Shown here one piece after another: positions 4,689 through 11,259 of a stretch of 11,259 bases of DNA. The notes under the pieces are model-generated. The model had not been told where the DNA came from and searched no databases. It saw only the letters and a list, made by a program, of their open reading frames with translations. The stretch covers positions 1 through 11,259 of the forward strand of contig CAMPIH010000068.1 of NCBI GenBank assembly GCA_946886275.1. Direction: 5' to 3'. Every line of letters begins with the position of its first letter. Within the stretch, counting starts at the first letter, position 1. The stretch is from an uncultured Sphingosinicella sp. GTDB taxonomy: Bacteria > Pseudomonadota > Alphaproteobacteria > Sphingomonadales > Sphingomonadaceae. Position numbers and translations under genes: made by a program.

Positions 4689-6655
4689 TCGCCGAGGGGG
4701 GGCTGGCCGCCTTGTGGCTCGCAGCGGCGCTGTCGCTTCTGCAATTGCTGATCGGCGCCGCCGCGGTCGGTTCCGCCGGAGCCCTGGCCGCGGTTGCGGG
4801 CGATGGTGTCGCCCGGACTCCGGCTGAATCGCTCGATCGGTTCGTTCGATCGGTGGCCGTCGCCCAGGGCGTCCTCGCCTCGATCGCCTTTCTCGCGCTG
4901 ATCTGGCTGTTCCTTCGAACCGACCTGTCGGTCCAGCTCGTCGCCGCCAACAGCCATTCGGCCAAGCCCTGGCTGTACAAGTTCGCCGGCGCCTGGGGCA
5001 ATCACGAGGGATCGATGCTTCTGTGGGTGACGGTTCTGGCCGTCGCCGGCGGCGCCGTCGCCTTGCTCGAGCGCCGGCTCCGAAGGGAGAGCCTTGCCGC
5101 CACCCTGGCCGCGCAGGCGGCGATCGCGCTCGGCTTCTACGCCTTCCTTTTGTTCGCCTCCAATCCCTTCACCAGGCTCAGCCCGGCGCCGGTCGAGGGC
5201 AATGGCCTCAATCCCTTGCTCCAGGATCCCGGCCTCGCCTTCCATCCGCCGACCCTCTATTTCGGCTATGTCGGCATCTCGATCGCCTTCTCCTTCGCGG
5301 TCGGCGCCCTCATCACCCGCGACGTCGGCCCCGCTTTCGCCCGGGCGATGCGCCCCTGGGTGCTCGCCGCCTGGATCTTCCTCACCCTCGGCATCACCGC
5401 CGGCTCCTACTGGGCCTATTACGAGCTCGGCTGGGGCGGCTGGTGGTTCTGGGATCCGGTCGAAAATGCGTCGCTCATGCCCTGGCTCGCCGCCACGGCT
5501 CTTCTCCACAGCGTCACCGTCCTCGCCACGCGCGACGGGCTTCGCGCCTGGACCGTGATGCTCGCCGTCGTCGCCTTCTCGATGTCGATGATCGGCACCT
5601 TCCTGGTCCGCTCGGGGATTCTCACCAGCGTTCACGCCTTCGCCGTGGACCCGCGCCGGGGCGCCTTCATCCTCGTCCTCCTGCTTTTCTATATCGGCGG
5701 AGCATTGGCCCTGTTCGGCCTTCGGATCGGCACGGTCAGGGAAGGCTCGCGCTTCGATCCGGTGAGCCGGGAAGGCGCTCTCGTCGTCAACAACCTCCTG
5801 CTTTCGGCGATCCTCGGGATCGTCTTCTTCTACACTCTCTATCCGCTCGGCGTGGAGGCGGTGACCGGGGAAAAATTGTCGATCGGTCCCCCCTATTTCA
5901 ACAAGTTCGCCGGGCCGATCGCGCTCGCTCTGATCGCCGTCATGGGGCTCGGCCCGCTGCTCCGCTGGAGGCGCGACCGCGCCCGCGAGGCGATCGGCCG
6001 CTACTCGGTGCCGCTTCTGATCAGCGCCGCCGCCTTGCTCGCGCTCGTCCTTCTGGCGCCCGGAATCGGCCTACTTCCGCTGCTCGGTCTCGGCCTCGCG
6101 CCGGGGGTCGCGGCCGCCAGCCTGGCGCCGTTGTGGAAGCGCAATCTGCGGCGGACGCCGCTGTTCATCTGGGGGATGGTCGTCGCCCATCTGGGAATTG
6201 CGGTCAGCCTTACCGGAATGGCGGCCGAGAGCGCGTTCACGCGCGAGACACTGGTCGCGGCCCGGATCGGCCAGACCGCCGTGGTCGGTCCGTTCCAGGT
6301 CGAGCTCCAGGGCGTCGAGCCGGTGGCGGGGCCGAACTGGACCGCGGTCGAGGCTCGGCTTTCCGTCCGGCGCGGCGACGGCGAACCCTTCGTCCTCCGT
6401 CCGCAGGCGCGCATGTTCAGCTCGCCGCCGACTCCGACGAGCGAAGCGGCGATCGCGACCATGATCGACGGCCAGCTCTACGTCGCGATGGGCGAAGAGG
6501 TGGAAGGCGGTCGCCGGCAATTGCGGCTTTGGTGGAAGCCTCTGGTGACCCTGATCTGGCTCGGCGGCGGCATGGTCGCCCTCGGCGGCCTGCTGTCTCT
6601 GATCGGGCGGCTCCGCCGTGAGCGCAAGATCAAGACCGAACAGGTGCCGGCATGA
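4685..6655 (+). CDS. ccmF: Cytochrome c heme lyase subunit CcmF
   Basis: This 656-residue polytopic membrane protein is the core of the System I heme-ligation complex, attaching heme to CXXCH motifs with CcmH and CcmI. The tryptophan-rich signature WWFWDPVENASLMPW lies at 253-267. All four conserved histidines can be placed: H187 (AFHPPTLYFGYVG), H275 (ALLHS), H317 (VRSGILTSVHAFA) and H502 (VVAHLGIAV). These correspond to E. coli H173, H261, H303 and H491. Other conserved blocks are GNHEGSMLLWV (105-115) and LNPLLQDPGLAFHPP (175-189). A periplasmic segment of roughly 100 residues precedes the last helix (about 608-625). The length is close to E. coli CcmF. It overlaps ccmE and ccmG by four bases at each end (ATGA), so it is translationally coupled in the operon. 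Confidence 0.97.
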   Translation: MIAEGGLAALWLAAALSLLQLLIGAAAVGSAGALAAVAGDGVARTPAESLDRFVRSVAVAQGVLASIAFLALIWLFLRTDLSVQLVAANSHSAKPWLYKFAGAWGNHEGSMLLWVTVLAVAGGAVALLERRLRRESLAATLAAQAAIALGFYAFLLFASNPFTRLSPAPVEGNGLNPLLQDPGLAFHPPTLYFGYVGISIAFSFAVGALITRDVGPAFARAMRPWVLAAWIFLTLGITAGSYWAYYELGWGGWWFWDPVENASLMPWLAATALLHSVTVLATRDGLRAWTVMLAVVAFSMSMIGTFLVRSGILTSVHAFAVDPRRGAFILVLLLFYIGGALALFGLRIGTVREGSRFDPVSREGALVVNNLLLSAILGIVFFYTLYPLGVEAVTGEKLSIGPPYFNKFAGPIALALIAVMGLGPLLRWRRDRAREAIGRYSVPLLISAAALLALVLLAPGIGLLPLLGLGLAPGVAAASLAPLWKRNLRRTPLFIWGMVVAHLGIAVSLTGMAAESAFTRETLVAARIGQTAVVGPFQVELQGVEPVAGPNWTAVEARLSVRRGDGEPFVLRPQARMFSSPPTPTSEAAIATMIDGQLYVAMGEEVEGGRRQLRLWWKPLVTLIWLGGGMVALGGLLSLIGRLRRERKIKTEQVPA

Positions 6656-7179
6656 AGCGGCTCGTCCTCTGGGTGCCGTTGGCGGTCTTCGTGATCTTCC
6701 TCGCCGTCGTCGCGATCGGCCTCTACGCGCCCTCCGACCGGGTGATCCGATCGCAGATGATCGGACGCCCGCTTCCCGCCTTCGCTTTGCCTCCGGCCCT
6801 TCCGGGGAGACCCGCCGTCAGCAGCCGGGACTTCGCCACTGGCGAGCCGCGCGTGCTCAACATCTTCGCGAGCTGGTGCGTGCCGTGCATCGCGGAGGCG
6901 CCGCTCCTGCTGGACCTCGAGTCGCGCGGGGTCCCGATCGACGCGGTCGCGATCCGCGACCGGCCGCAGGACATCGCCGGCTTCCTCGCCCGCTGGGGCG
7001 ATCCCTATCGCCATATCGGCCTCGACGCCGACAGCCGGGTTCAGCTTTCGATCGGTTCGTCCGGAGTTCCCGAGACCTTCGTCATCGACGGCGAGGGGAT
7101 CATCCGTCACCAGCATATCGGCGCCATCACCGAAGCCGACGTCGCCGATATCCTCGAAGCCTATGAGGCCGCGCGATGA
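6652..7179 (+). CDS. ccmG: Periplasmic thiol:disulfide oxidoreductase CcmG (DsbE)
   Basis: This 175-residue membrane-anchored thioredoxin-like protein keeps apocytochrome c thiols, or the CcmH disulfide, reduced for heme ligation. An N-terminal helix (about 4-25) anchors it, with the thioredoxin domain in the periplasm. The active site is FASWCVPCIAEAP (72-84) with C76 and C79, and the cis-proline is P140 in SSGVPETFVIDGEG. The N-terminal IGRPLPAFALPPAL (37-50) is the usual start of the domain in the DsbE/CcmG group. It overlaps ccmF at the start and ccmH at the end (ATGA both times). Electrons would come from a membrane reductase such as CcdA or DsbD, not visible here. Confidence 0.95.
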   Translation: MKRLVLWVPLAVFVIFLAVVAIGLYAPSDRVIRSQMIGRPLPAFALPPALPGRPAVSSRDFATGEPRVLNIFASWCVPCIAEAPLLLDLESRGVPIDAVAIRDRPQDIAGFLARWGDPYRHIGLDADSRVQLSIGSSGVPETFVIDGEGIIRHQHIGAITEADVADILEAYEAAR

Positions 7180-7601
7180 GCGAGCGGGCGATCTTCCTCC
7201 CCTGGCTCGGCGCGCTCGCTCTGGCCCTGGCGACTCCTGCCTTGGCCGATTCCCTGCTTCCCCCGGCGGAATATGCGGACCAGCAATTGGCCAATCCGCG
7301 CCAGGAGGCGGAGGCGAAGGCGCTGATGGAGACGATCCGCTGCCTCGTCTGCCAGGGTCAGTCGATCGCCGACAGCGATGCGGACATGGCCGGCGACATG
7401 CGCGCCTTGATCCGCCGCCGGATCGAGGCCGGCGAACGGCCGGAGGACATCCGCCGCTGGCTGGTCGAGCGTTACGGCAATTGGGTGACCTACGATCCTC
7501 CGCTCGAGCCGGTCACCTGGCCGCTCCTGCTCGCACCGATCCTGTTCCTCGCGGGCGGCGCCTGGCTTGCGCGCAAGCGCTTCAGAAGGCGCCGGCGCTG
7601 A
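7176..7601 (+). CDS. ccmH: Cytochrome c maturation protein CcmH
   Basis: This 141-residue protein has a signal peptide (hydrophobic 5-22, likely cleavage after ALA at 22-24), a small periplasmic helical domain and a C-terminal membrane helix (about 114-132) followed by an arginine-rich cytosolic tail. The redox motif IRCLVCQGQSI (54-64) contains C56 and C59, the LRCXXCQ signature of CcmH. It reduces or binds the apocytochrome CXXCH cysteines together with CcmG. GAGG at 7165-7168 lies seven bases before ATG 7176. This is the short single-domain form: the TPR part fused to CcmH in E. coli is encoded separately by the next gene. Confidence 0.94.
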   Translation: MSERAIFLPWLGALALALATPALADSLLPPAEYADQQLANPRQEAEAKALMETIRCLVCQGQSIADSDADMAGDMRALIRRRIEAGERPEDIRRWLVERYGNWVTYDPPLEPVTWPLLLAPILFLAGGAWLARKRFRRRRR

Positions 7602-8251
7602 TGGGCTGGCTGATCATCATCCTTCTGGCGATAGCCACCTTCGCGGGCCTGTGGCCGTTCGTCAGGCGCGACAAGGGCGCCTTCCAGTTCCTTGCCGCTG
7701 CCCTTCTGCTCGCGCTGGCCGGCTACTCGCTCCAGGGGCGGCCGCAGCTCGACGGCCAACCCAAGCCGCCGCCGGAACGGGTAGAGGTGGCGGAAAGCGA
7801 GTTCGCCGCGACCCGCGAGAACATGCTCGGACGGTTCGACCGCGCCTGGTTCTGGCTCAACCTCGCCGAGGCCCGCCAGCAGCGCGGCGACACCAAGGCC
7901 GGAGTCGACGTCATCCGAAGCGGTCTCAGGGAAGGGCCGAACGATGCCGATCTCTGGGTCGGGCTCGGCAACGCTCTGGTGGTTCATGCCGACGGCATGA
8001 TGACACCCGCCGCTCAGCTCGCCTTCGAGCGGGCGGCGCAGCTCGCGCCGGATCATCCGGGACCGCGATTCTTCTATGGGCTCGCTCTGGCCCAGGGCGG
8101 GCAGTTCGACGAGGCGGAGCGGATCTGGCGCGCCCTGCTCGCCTCCGCGCCGGCCGACGCGTCCTACCGGCCGGTTGTCGAGGAACGACTGCAGTCACTG
8201 GAGCGGGCGCGGATGCTCGGGCAAATCCCAGCACCCGCGCCCGCGCCCTGA
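7601..8251 (+). CDS. ccmI: CcmI-like TPR protein for apocytochrome c presentation
   Basis: This 216-residue protein has two N-terminal membrane helices (about 2-20 and 27-45) joined by only a handful of basic residues (VRRDKG). A periplasmic domain with three TPR-like helical pairs follows (about 81-115, 116-152 and 153-186). The third, FFYGLALAQGGQFDEAERIW (157-176), is clearest. By position and architecture it is CcmI/CycH, which binds the C-terminal helix of apocytochromes and passes them to CcmF/H. It is much shorter than the roughly 400-residue CcmI of Rhodobacter, whose two helices are separated by a long cytosolic loop. The tail is a Pro-Ala repeat. It starts at ATG 7601 with a one-base overlap with ccmH (TGATG) and AGAAGG at 7584-7589. 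Its stop abuts the stop of the convergent ald. Confidence 0.85.
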   Translation: MGWLIIILLAIATFAGLWPFVRRDKGAFQFLAAALLLALAGYSLQGRPQLDGQPKPPPERVEVAESEFAATRENMLGRFDRAWFWLNLAEARQQRGDTKAGVDVIRSGLREGPNDADLWVGLGNALVVHADGMMTPAAQLAFERAAQLAPDHPGPRFFYGLALAQGGQFDEAERIWRALLASAPADASYRPVVEERLQSLERARMLGQIPAPAPAP

Positions 8252-9370
8252 TCAGGTTCCTTCATATTCGCTGGCGGATTCGAACGGCAGATCGAGCGCT
8301 TCGGCCACGGCCCGGTGGCGGATCTTGCCATTCGAAACATTGAGGCCATTCGCGAGATGCGGGTCGGCTTTCATCGCCTTTTCAGCGCCCTGGCTCGCGA
8401 GCTTCAGAACGAACGGGAGCGTCGCATTGTTGAGCGCGAAGGCCGAGGTCCGGGCCACGGCGCCGGGCATGTTGGCGACGCAATAATGGATCACGCCGTC
8501 GATCTCGTAGACCGGATCGCTGTGGGTCGTGGCCCGCGAGGTCTCGAAGCAGCCGCCCTGATCGATCGAGATGTCGACCAGCACCGACCCGCGCTTCATC
8601 GTCTTCAGCATGTCGCGGGTGACGAGCTTCGGCGCTGCCGCGCCGGGTACCAGAACGGCGCCGATCACGAGCTCCGATTTGGCGACGGCATGGGCGATCG
8701 CCGCCTTGGAGGCGTAGGCGGTCTTGATCTGGCTGCCGAAGAACATGTCGAGCTCGGCGAGTCGGCTGTTGGAAATATCGTAGATGGTGACGTCGGCGCG
8801 CATTCCGACGGCCATCTGCGCCGCGTTGACGCCTGAGACTCCGCCGCCGAGGATCGTGACCTTGGCGGGCGACACGCCTGGAACGCCGCCGAGAAGGACT
8901 CCGCGTCCGCCCTGTTCCTTCTCGAGATAATGGGCGCCGACCTGGATCGACATCCGGCCCGCAACCTCGCTCATCGGCTTGAGCAAAGGCAGCGATCGGT
9001 CATTGGCCGTCACCGTCTCATAGGCGATGCAGGTCGCCCCCGAAGCGATCAGCCCCTTCGCCTGCTCCGGATCCGGAGCGAGGTGGAGATAGGTGAAAAG
9101 GAGATGGCGGGGCTCGAGCAGGGCGATTTCCGACGGCTGCGGTTCCTTCACCTTCACGATCATGTCGGAGCCGGCGAACACCTCCGCCGCCGAGCCGACG
9201 ATTCGGGCGCCGACGTCGACATAGGATTGATCGTCGAAGTCGATTCCGAGCCCGGCCTTGGTCTCGACGATCACTTCATGGCCCGCGGCGGTGAGCTCCG
9301 CCACCGAAGCCGGCGTCAGCCCGACCCGATATTCATGGACCTTGATTTCCTTCGGCACGCCGACGCGCAT
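8252..9370 (-). CDS. ald: Alanine dehydrogenase
   Basis: This 372-residue cytosolic enzyme interconverts L-alanine and pyruvate plus ammonia using NAD. The N-terminus MRVGVPKEIKVHEYRVGLTP is the family signature. The catalytic residues fall at the same numbers as in Mycobacterium tuberculosis Ald: R15 and K75 (VKVKEP) for pyruvate binding, H96 (YLHLAPDPEQ) and D270 (VDISIDQGGC). The Rossmann motif VTILGGGVSGVNAAQMAVG spans 171-189, with the acidic D198 ending the second strand. The length is normal. The start is ATG 9370 with GGAG eight bases upstream. The reading frame stays open for about 1.7 kb further upstream, but that part is antisense to kup and is not coding. It is convergent with ccmI with no gap and divergent from kup. 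Confidence 0.96.
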   Translation of the reverse strand: MRVGVPKEIKVHEYRVGLTPASVAELTAAGHEVIVETKAGLGIDFDDQSYVDVGARIVGSAAEVFAGSDMIVKVKEPQPSEIALLEPRHLLFTYLHLAPDPEQAKGLIASGATCIAYETVTANDRSLPLLKPMSEVAGRMSIQVGAHYLEKEQGGRGVLLGGVPGVSPAKVTILGGGVSGVNAAQMAVGMRADVTIYDISNSRLAELDMFFGSQIKTAYASKAAIAHAVAKSELVIGAVLVPGAAAPKLVTRDMLKTMKRGSVLVDISIDQGGCFETSRATTHSDPVYEIDGVIHYCVANMPGAVARTSAFALNNATLPFVLKLASQGAEKAMKADPHLANGLNVSNGKIRHRAVAEALDLPFESASEYEGT

Positions 9371-9403
9371 TTTTGAGGCTCCCTGATTGGCAAAATCGGC
9401 GGG

Positions 9404-9432
9404 TCTATAGCGGGACGGATTTGATTTGTCGC
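9404..9432 (-). promoter_or_regulatory. Candidate promoter for ald
   Basis: On the minus strand, GCGACA (9432-9427) and TATAGA (9409-9404) are separated by 17 bases; the -10 also reads GCTATA one step upstream. Transcription would start near 9398, leaving a leader of about 28 bases that contains the GGAG ribosome binding site. This is motif evidence only, but the position in the ald-kup divergent region is right. Confidence 0.42.
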
Positions 9433-9523
9433 CGTTGCGAACGAAATGGTGCGGTGCTAAGCCGCGCGCCGCCTTGGCACCCGGGGCGCAGAAGAGGAAG
9501 TCGGACGGCTCACGTCTCTGACG

Positions 9524-11259
9524 ATGAACGATAGCGCTGCTGCCCCGATCGAGCCTGCGGACCGTCCCGCTGGGCACCATGGACCTCAGGCGAGTATCGC
9601 GAGCCTGACGCTGCTGGCGCTCGGCGTCGTTTTCGGGGACATCGGCACAAGCCCGCTTTACGCTCTTCGCGAGACATTCAACGGCGCTCACCCGCTGCCG
9701 ATCAACCAGATCCAGGTGTTCGGCGTCATCTCGCTGATCTTCTGGTCGATGATGCTGGTCGTCAGCGTTAAATATATCACCATTCTCACCCGGGCGGACA
9801 ACAAGGGGGAGGGCGGCAGCCTCGCTTTGCTGGCGCTGGTGTCGCGCAAGGCGCAGCTGCGCTGGTCGACCGGGATCGTTCTGCTCGGGGTGTTCGCCTG
9901 CGCGCTGTTTTACGGCGATTCGATGATCACACCGGCCATCTCGGTCCTGTCCGCGGTCGAAGGGCTGACGGTGGTTCAGGCCGGCCTGCAGCCATTGGTC
10001 GTACCGATCGCCATCGCTCTGCTCGTCTTCCTGTTTCTGCTCCAGCGCACCGGAACGGCAAGGGTAGGCGCGCTCTTCGGCCCGGTGGTGGTGCTCTATT
10101 TCGGGACTCTTGCGGTGCTCGGTGCGGCCAGCGTGGCCCGGCATCCGGACATCCTCTGGGCCCTCAATCCCTATTATGCGGTCAACTTCTTCCTGATCGA
10201 CAAATGGCTTGGCTTTCTCGCTCTCGGTTCGGTCGTGCTCGCAGTCACCGGCACCGAGGCGCTTTACGCGGACATGGGCCATTTCGGCCGAAAGCCGATC
10301 CGAAATGCCTGGGTCTTCTTCGTGATGCCCGCGCTGATGCTCAATTATATGGGCCAGGGCGCGCTCCTGATCGACGATCCGAGCACCATCAGCAGCCCTT
10401 TCTTCATGCTGGCGCCCCAATGGTTCCAGCTCCCGCTGGTCGTCATCGCGACGCTGGCGACGATCGTCGCCAGCCAGGCAGTGATCTCCGGCGCCTTCTC
10501 GGTGACTCAGCAGGCAATACAGCTTGGTTTCATTCCACGAATGAGGATCACTCACACCAGCGCCCGCGCCGCCGGCCAGATCTACATTCCGCTCGTCAAC
10601 AACGCGCTGATGGTGATGGTCATCCTGCTCGTCCTCACCTTCCAGAATTCGAGCAACCTCGCCGCGGCCTATGGCGTTGCCGTCACCGGCGCGATGCTCA
10701 TCGACACGTGCCTTCTTGCGGTCCTGCTCTTCTCGCTGTGGAAATGGCCGCGTTGGGCCTCGATCCCGCTGCTCGCCATCTTCTTCATCGTCGACGCCAC
10801 CTATTTCGCGGCGAATCTCACGAAGGTGCCTGACGGTGGCTGGTTCCCGTTGCTCATCGGCGTGGTCATCTTCACCTTCCTCACGACCTGGGCCCGTGGT
10901 CGAAAGCTGATGATCGCGCGGATGAACGAAGGGGCGATGCCGGTGCAGGTGTTCATCAAGTCCGCCGCGAACAGCGCCGCCCGGGTGCCGGGAACGGCCG
11001 TCTTCATGACGACCAGTCCCGACGGCATACCGCATGCCTTGCTTCACAACCTCAAGCACAACAAGGTTCTCCACGAACGCGTCTTGCTGCTCACGGTGCG
11101 GATCGAGGACGTGCCCTATGTCGAGACGGAGAAGAGGTTTGAGCTGGAGGATCTCGGCAGCGGCTTCTTCCGACTCGTGGTCCGCTACGGTTTCATGCAG
11201 GAACCCGACGTCCCGAGCGCCCTCGCCCGGGTCGAAAGCTGCGGCCCGCAGTTCAAGAT
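9524..11259 (+). CDS. kup: Potassium uptake protein Kup (C-terminus beyond the window)
   Basis: The reading frame from ATG 9524 is open to the window's right edge: 578 codons plus two bases, against a usual family length of about 620-650. Kup is a low-affinity potassium transporter of the KUP/HAK/KT family, thought to be a potassium-proton symporter of the inner membrane. Family blocks are [19 protein letters not shown] (34-52), [16 protein letters not shown] (91-106), [20 protein letters not shown] (129-148), [15 protein letters not shown] (241-255) and [11 protein letters not shown]. About twelve membrane segments are followed by the start of the cytosolic C-terminal domain (from about residue 455). 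No strong Shine-Dalgarno precedes the ATG (GAAGAGGAAG at 9491-9500 is too far), and no other in-frame ATG, GTG or TTG lies just upstream. It is divergent from ald, 153 bases apart. Confidence 0.95.
   Translation, partial: MNDSAAAPIEPADRPAGHHGPQASIASLTLLALGVVFGDIGTSPLYALRETFNGAHPLPINQIQVFGVISLIFWSMMLVVSVKYITILTRADNKGEGGSLALLALVSRKAQLRWSTGIVLLGVFACALFYGDSMITPAISVLSAVEGLTVVQAGLQPLVVPIAIALLVFLFLLQRTGTARVGALFGPVVVLYFGTLAVLGAASVARHPDILWALNPYYAVNFFLIDKWLGFLALGSVVLAVTGTEALYADMGHFGRKPIRNAWVFFVMPALMLNYMGQGALLIDDPSTISSPFFMLAPQWFQLPLVVIATLATIVASQAVISGAFSVTQQAIQLGFIPRMRITHTSARAAGQIYIPLVNNALMVMVILLVLTFQNSSNLAAAYGVAVTGAMLIDTCLLAVLLFSLWKWPRWASIPLLAIFFIVDATYFAANLTKVPDGGWFPLLIGVVIFTFLTTWARGRKLMIARMNEGAMPVQVFIKSAANSAARVPGTAVFMTTSPDGIPHALLHNLKHNKVLHERVLLLTVRIEDVPYVETEKRFELEDLGSGFFRLVVRYGFMQEPDVPSALARVESCGPQFK

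Noticed and set aside
4631..5635. A minus-strand open frame of over 330 codons opposite the start of ccmF
   Set aside because: It is antisense to conserved ccmF sequence and low in complexity (Gly/Glu/Asp/Arg), with no recognisable family.
5023..6621. A second plus-strand frame of over 500 codons inside ccmF
   Set aside because: It is arginine- and proline-rich out-of-frame reading of ccmF; CcmF itself is intact from end to end.
9435..9461. A plus-strand promoter for kup (TTGCGA ... GCTAAG)
   Set aside because: The -35 and -10 matches are both poor. kup needs a promoter in this spacer but I cannot place it with confidence.
9371..11074. A minus-strand frame of about 570 codons continuous with ald, as if ald carried a huge N-terminal domain
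   Set aside because: It is antisense to kup, whose plus-strand frame shows clear family motifs. The antisense protein is a jumble of Arg, His, Asp, Glu and Gln without domains, as expected opposite GC-rich codons. ald has a proper ribosome binding site and canonical N-terminus at 9370.

Overview
This looks like an ordinary chromosomal stretch from a GC-rich alphaproteobacterium, most likely a member of the Sphingomonadales. That assignment rests on the strong G/C third-position bias, an Usg-family protein (known mainly from alphaproteobacteria), a System I cytochrome c maturation operon with a very short CcmI, and a copy of an 'ATTGC...GCAAT' dispersed repeat of a type common in alphaproteobacteria. 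No sequence search was possible, so the genus is an inference.

Layout. Bases 1-49 are the 3' end of a tRNA-Val(CAC). Next come two small overlapping plus-strand genes, usg and a DUF167/YggU-family gene, which meet a minus-strand gene for a 63-residue acidic protein at a shared CTAG. A TTGACG-type promoter leads into a complete tRNA-His(GTG). A leucine/glutamate-type amino-acid dehydrogenase starts only 29 bases after it. A minus-strand DMT/EamA transporter follows, convergent with the dehydrogenase. Between the transporter start and ccmC lies a palindromic dispersed repeat.

The core (3390-8251) is a compact plus-strand operon, ccmC-ccmD-ccmE-ccmF-ccmG(dsbE)-ccmH-ccmI. From ccmD to ccmI every junction is an overlap (GTGA, ATGA, ATGA, ATGA, TGATG). 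The products load and carry heme (CcmC, CcmD, CcmE), keep apocytochrome thiols reduced (CcmG, CcmH), present the apoprotein (CcmI) and ligate heme covalently (CcmF/H/I). The usual partner genes ccmA and ccmB are not in the window, and ccmC's upstream neighbour faces the other way. Immediately after ccmI, with its stop codon directly adjacent, is a convergent alanine dehydrogenase gene (ald). Divergent from ald is kup, a potassium uptake transporter cut by the window's right edge at codon 578.

No stretch longer than 300 bases lacks a gene. The largest gaps are 50-223 (usg leader), 1035-1153 (divergent promoter region), 3259-3389 (repeat plus ccm promoter region) and 9371-9523 (ald/kup divergent region). 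I found no phage, transposon, CRISPR, defence or secondary-metabolite genes, and no convincing undescribed system. The second-look items are small-scale: gene-junction architecture, a hairpin over a ribosome binding site, a repeat at a start codon, a tRNA-mRNA junction, and an unusually short CcmI.
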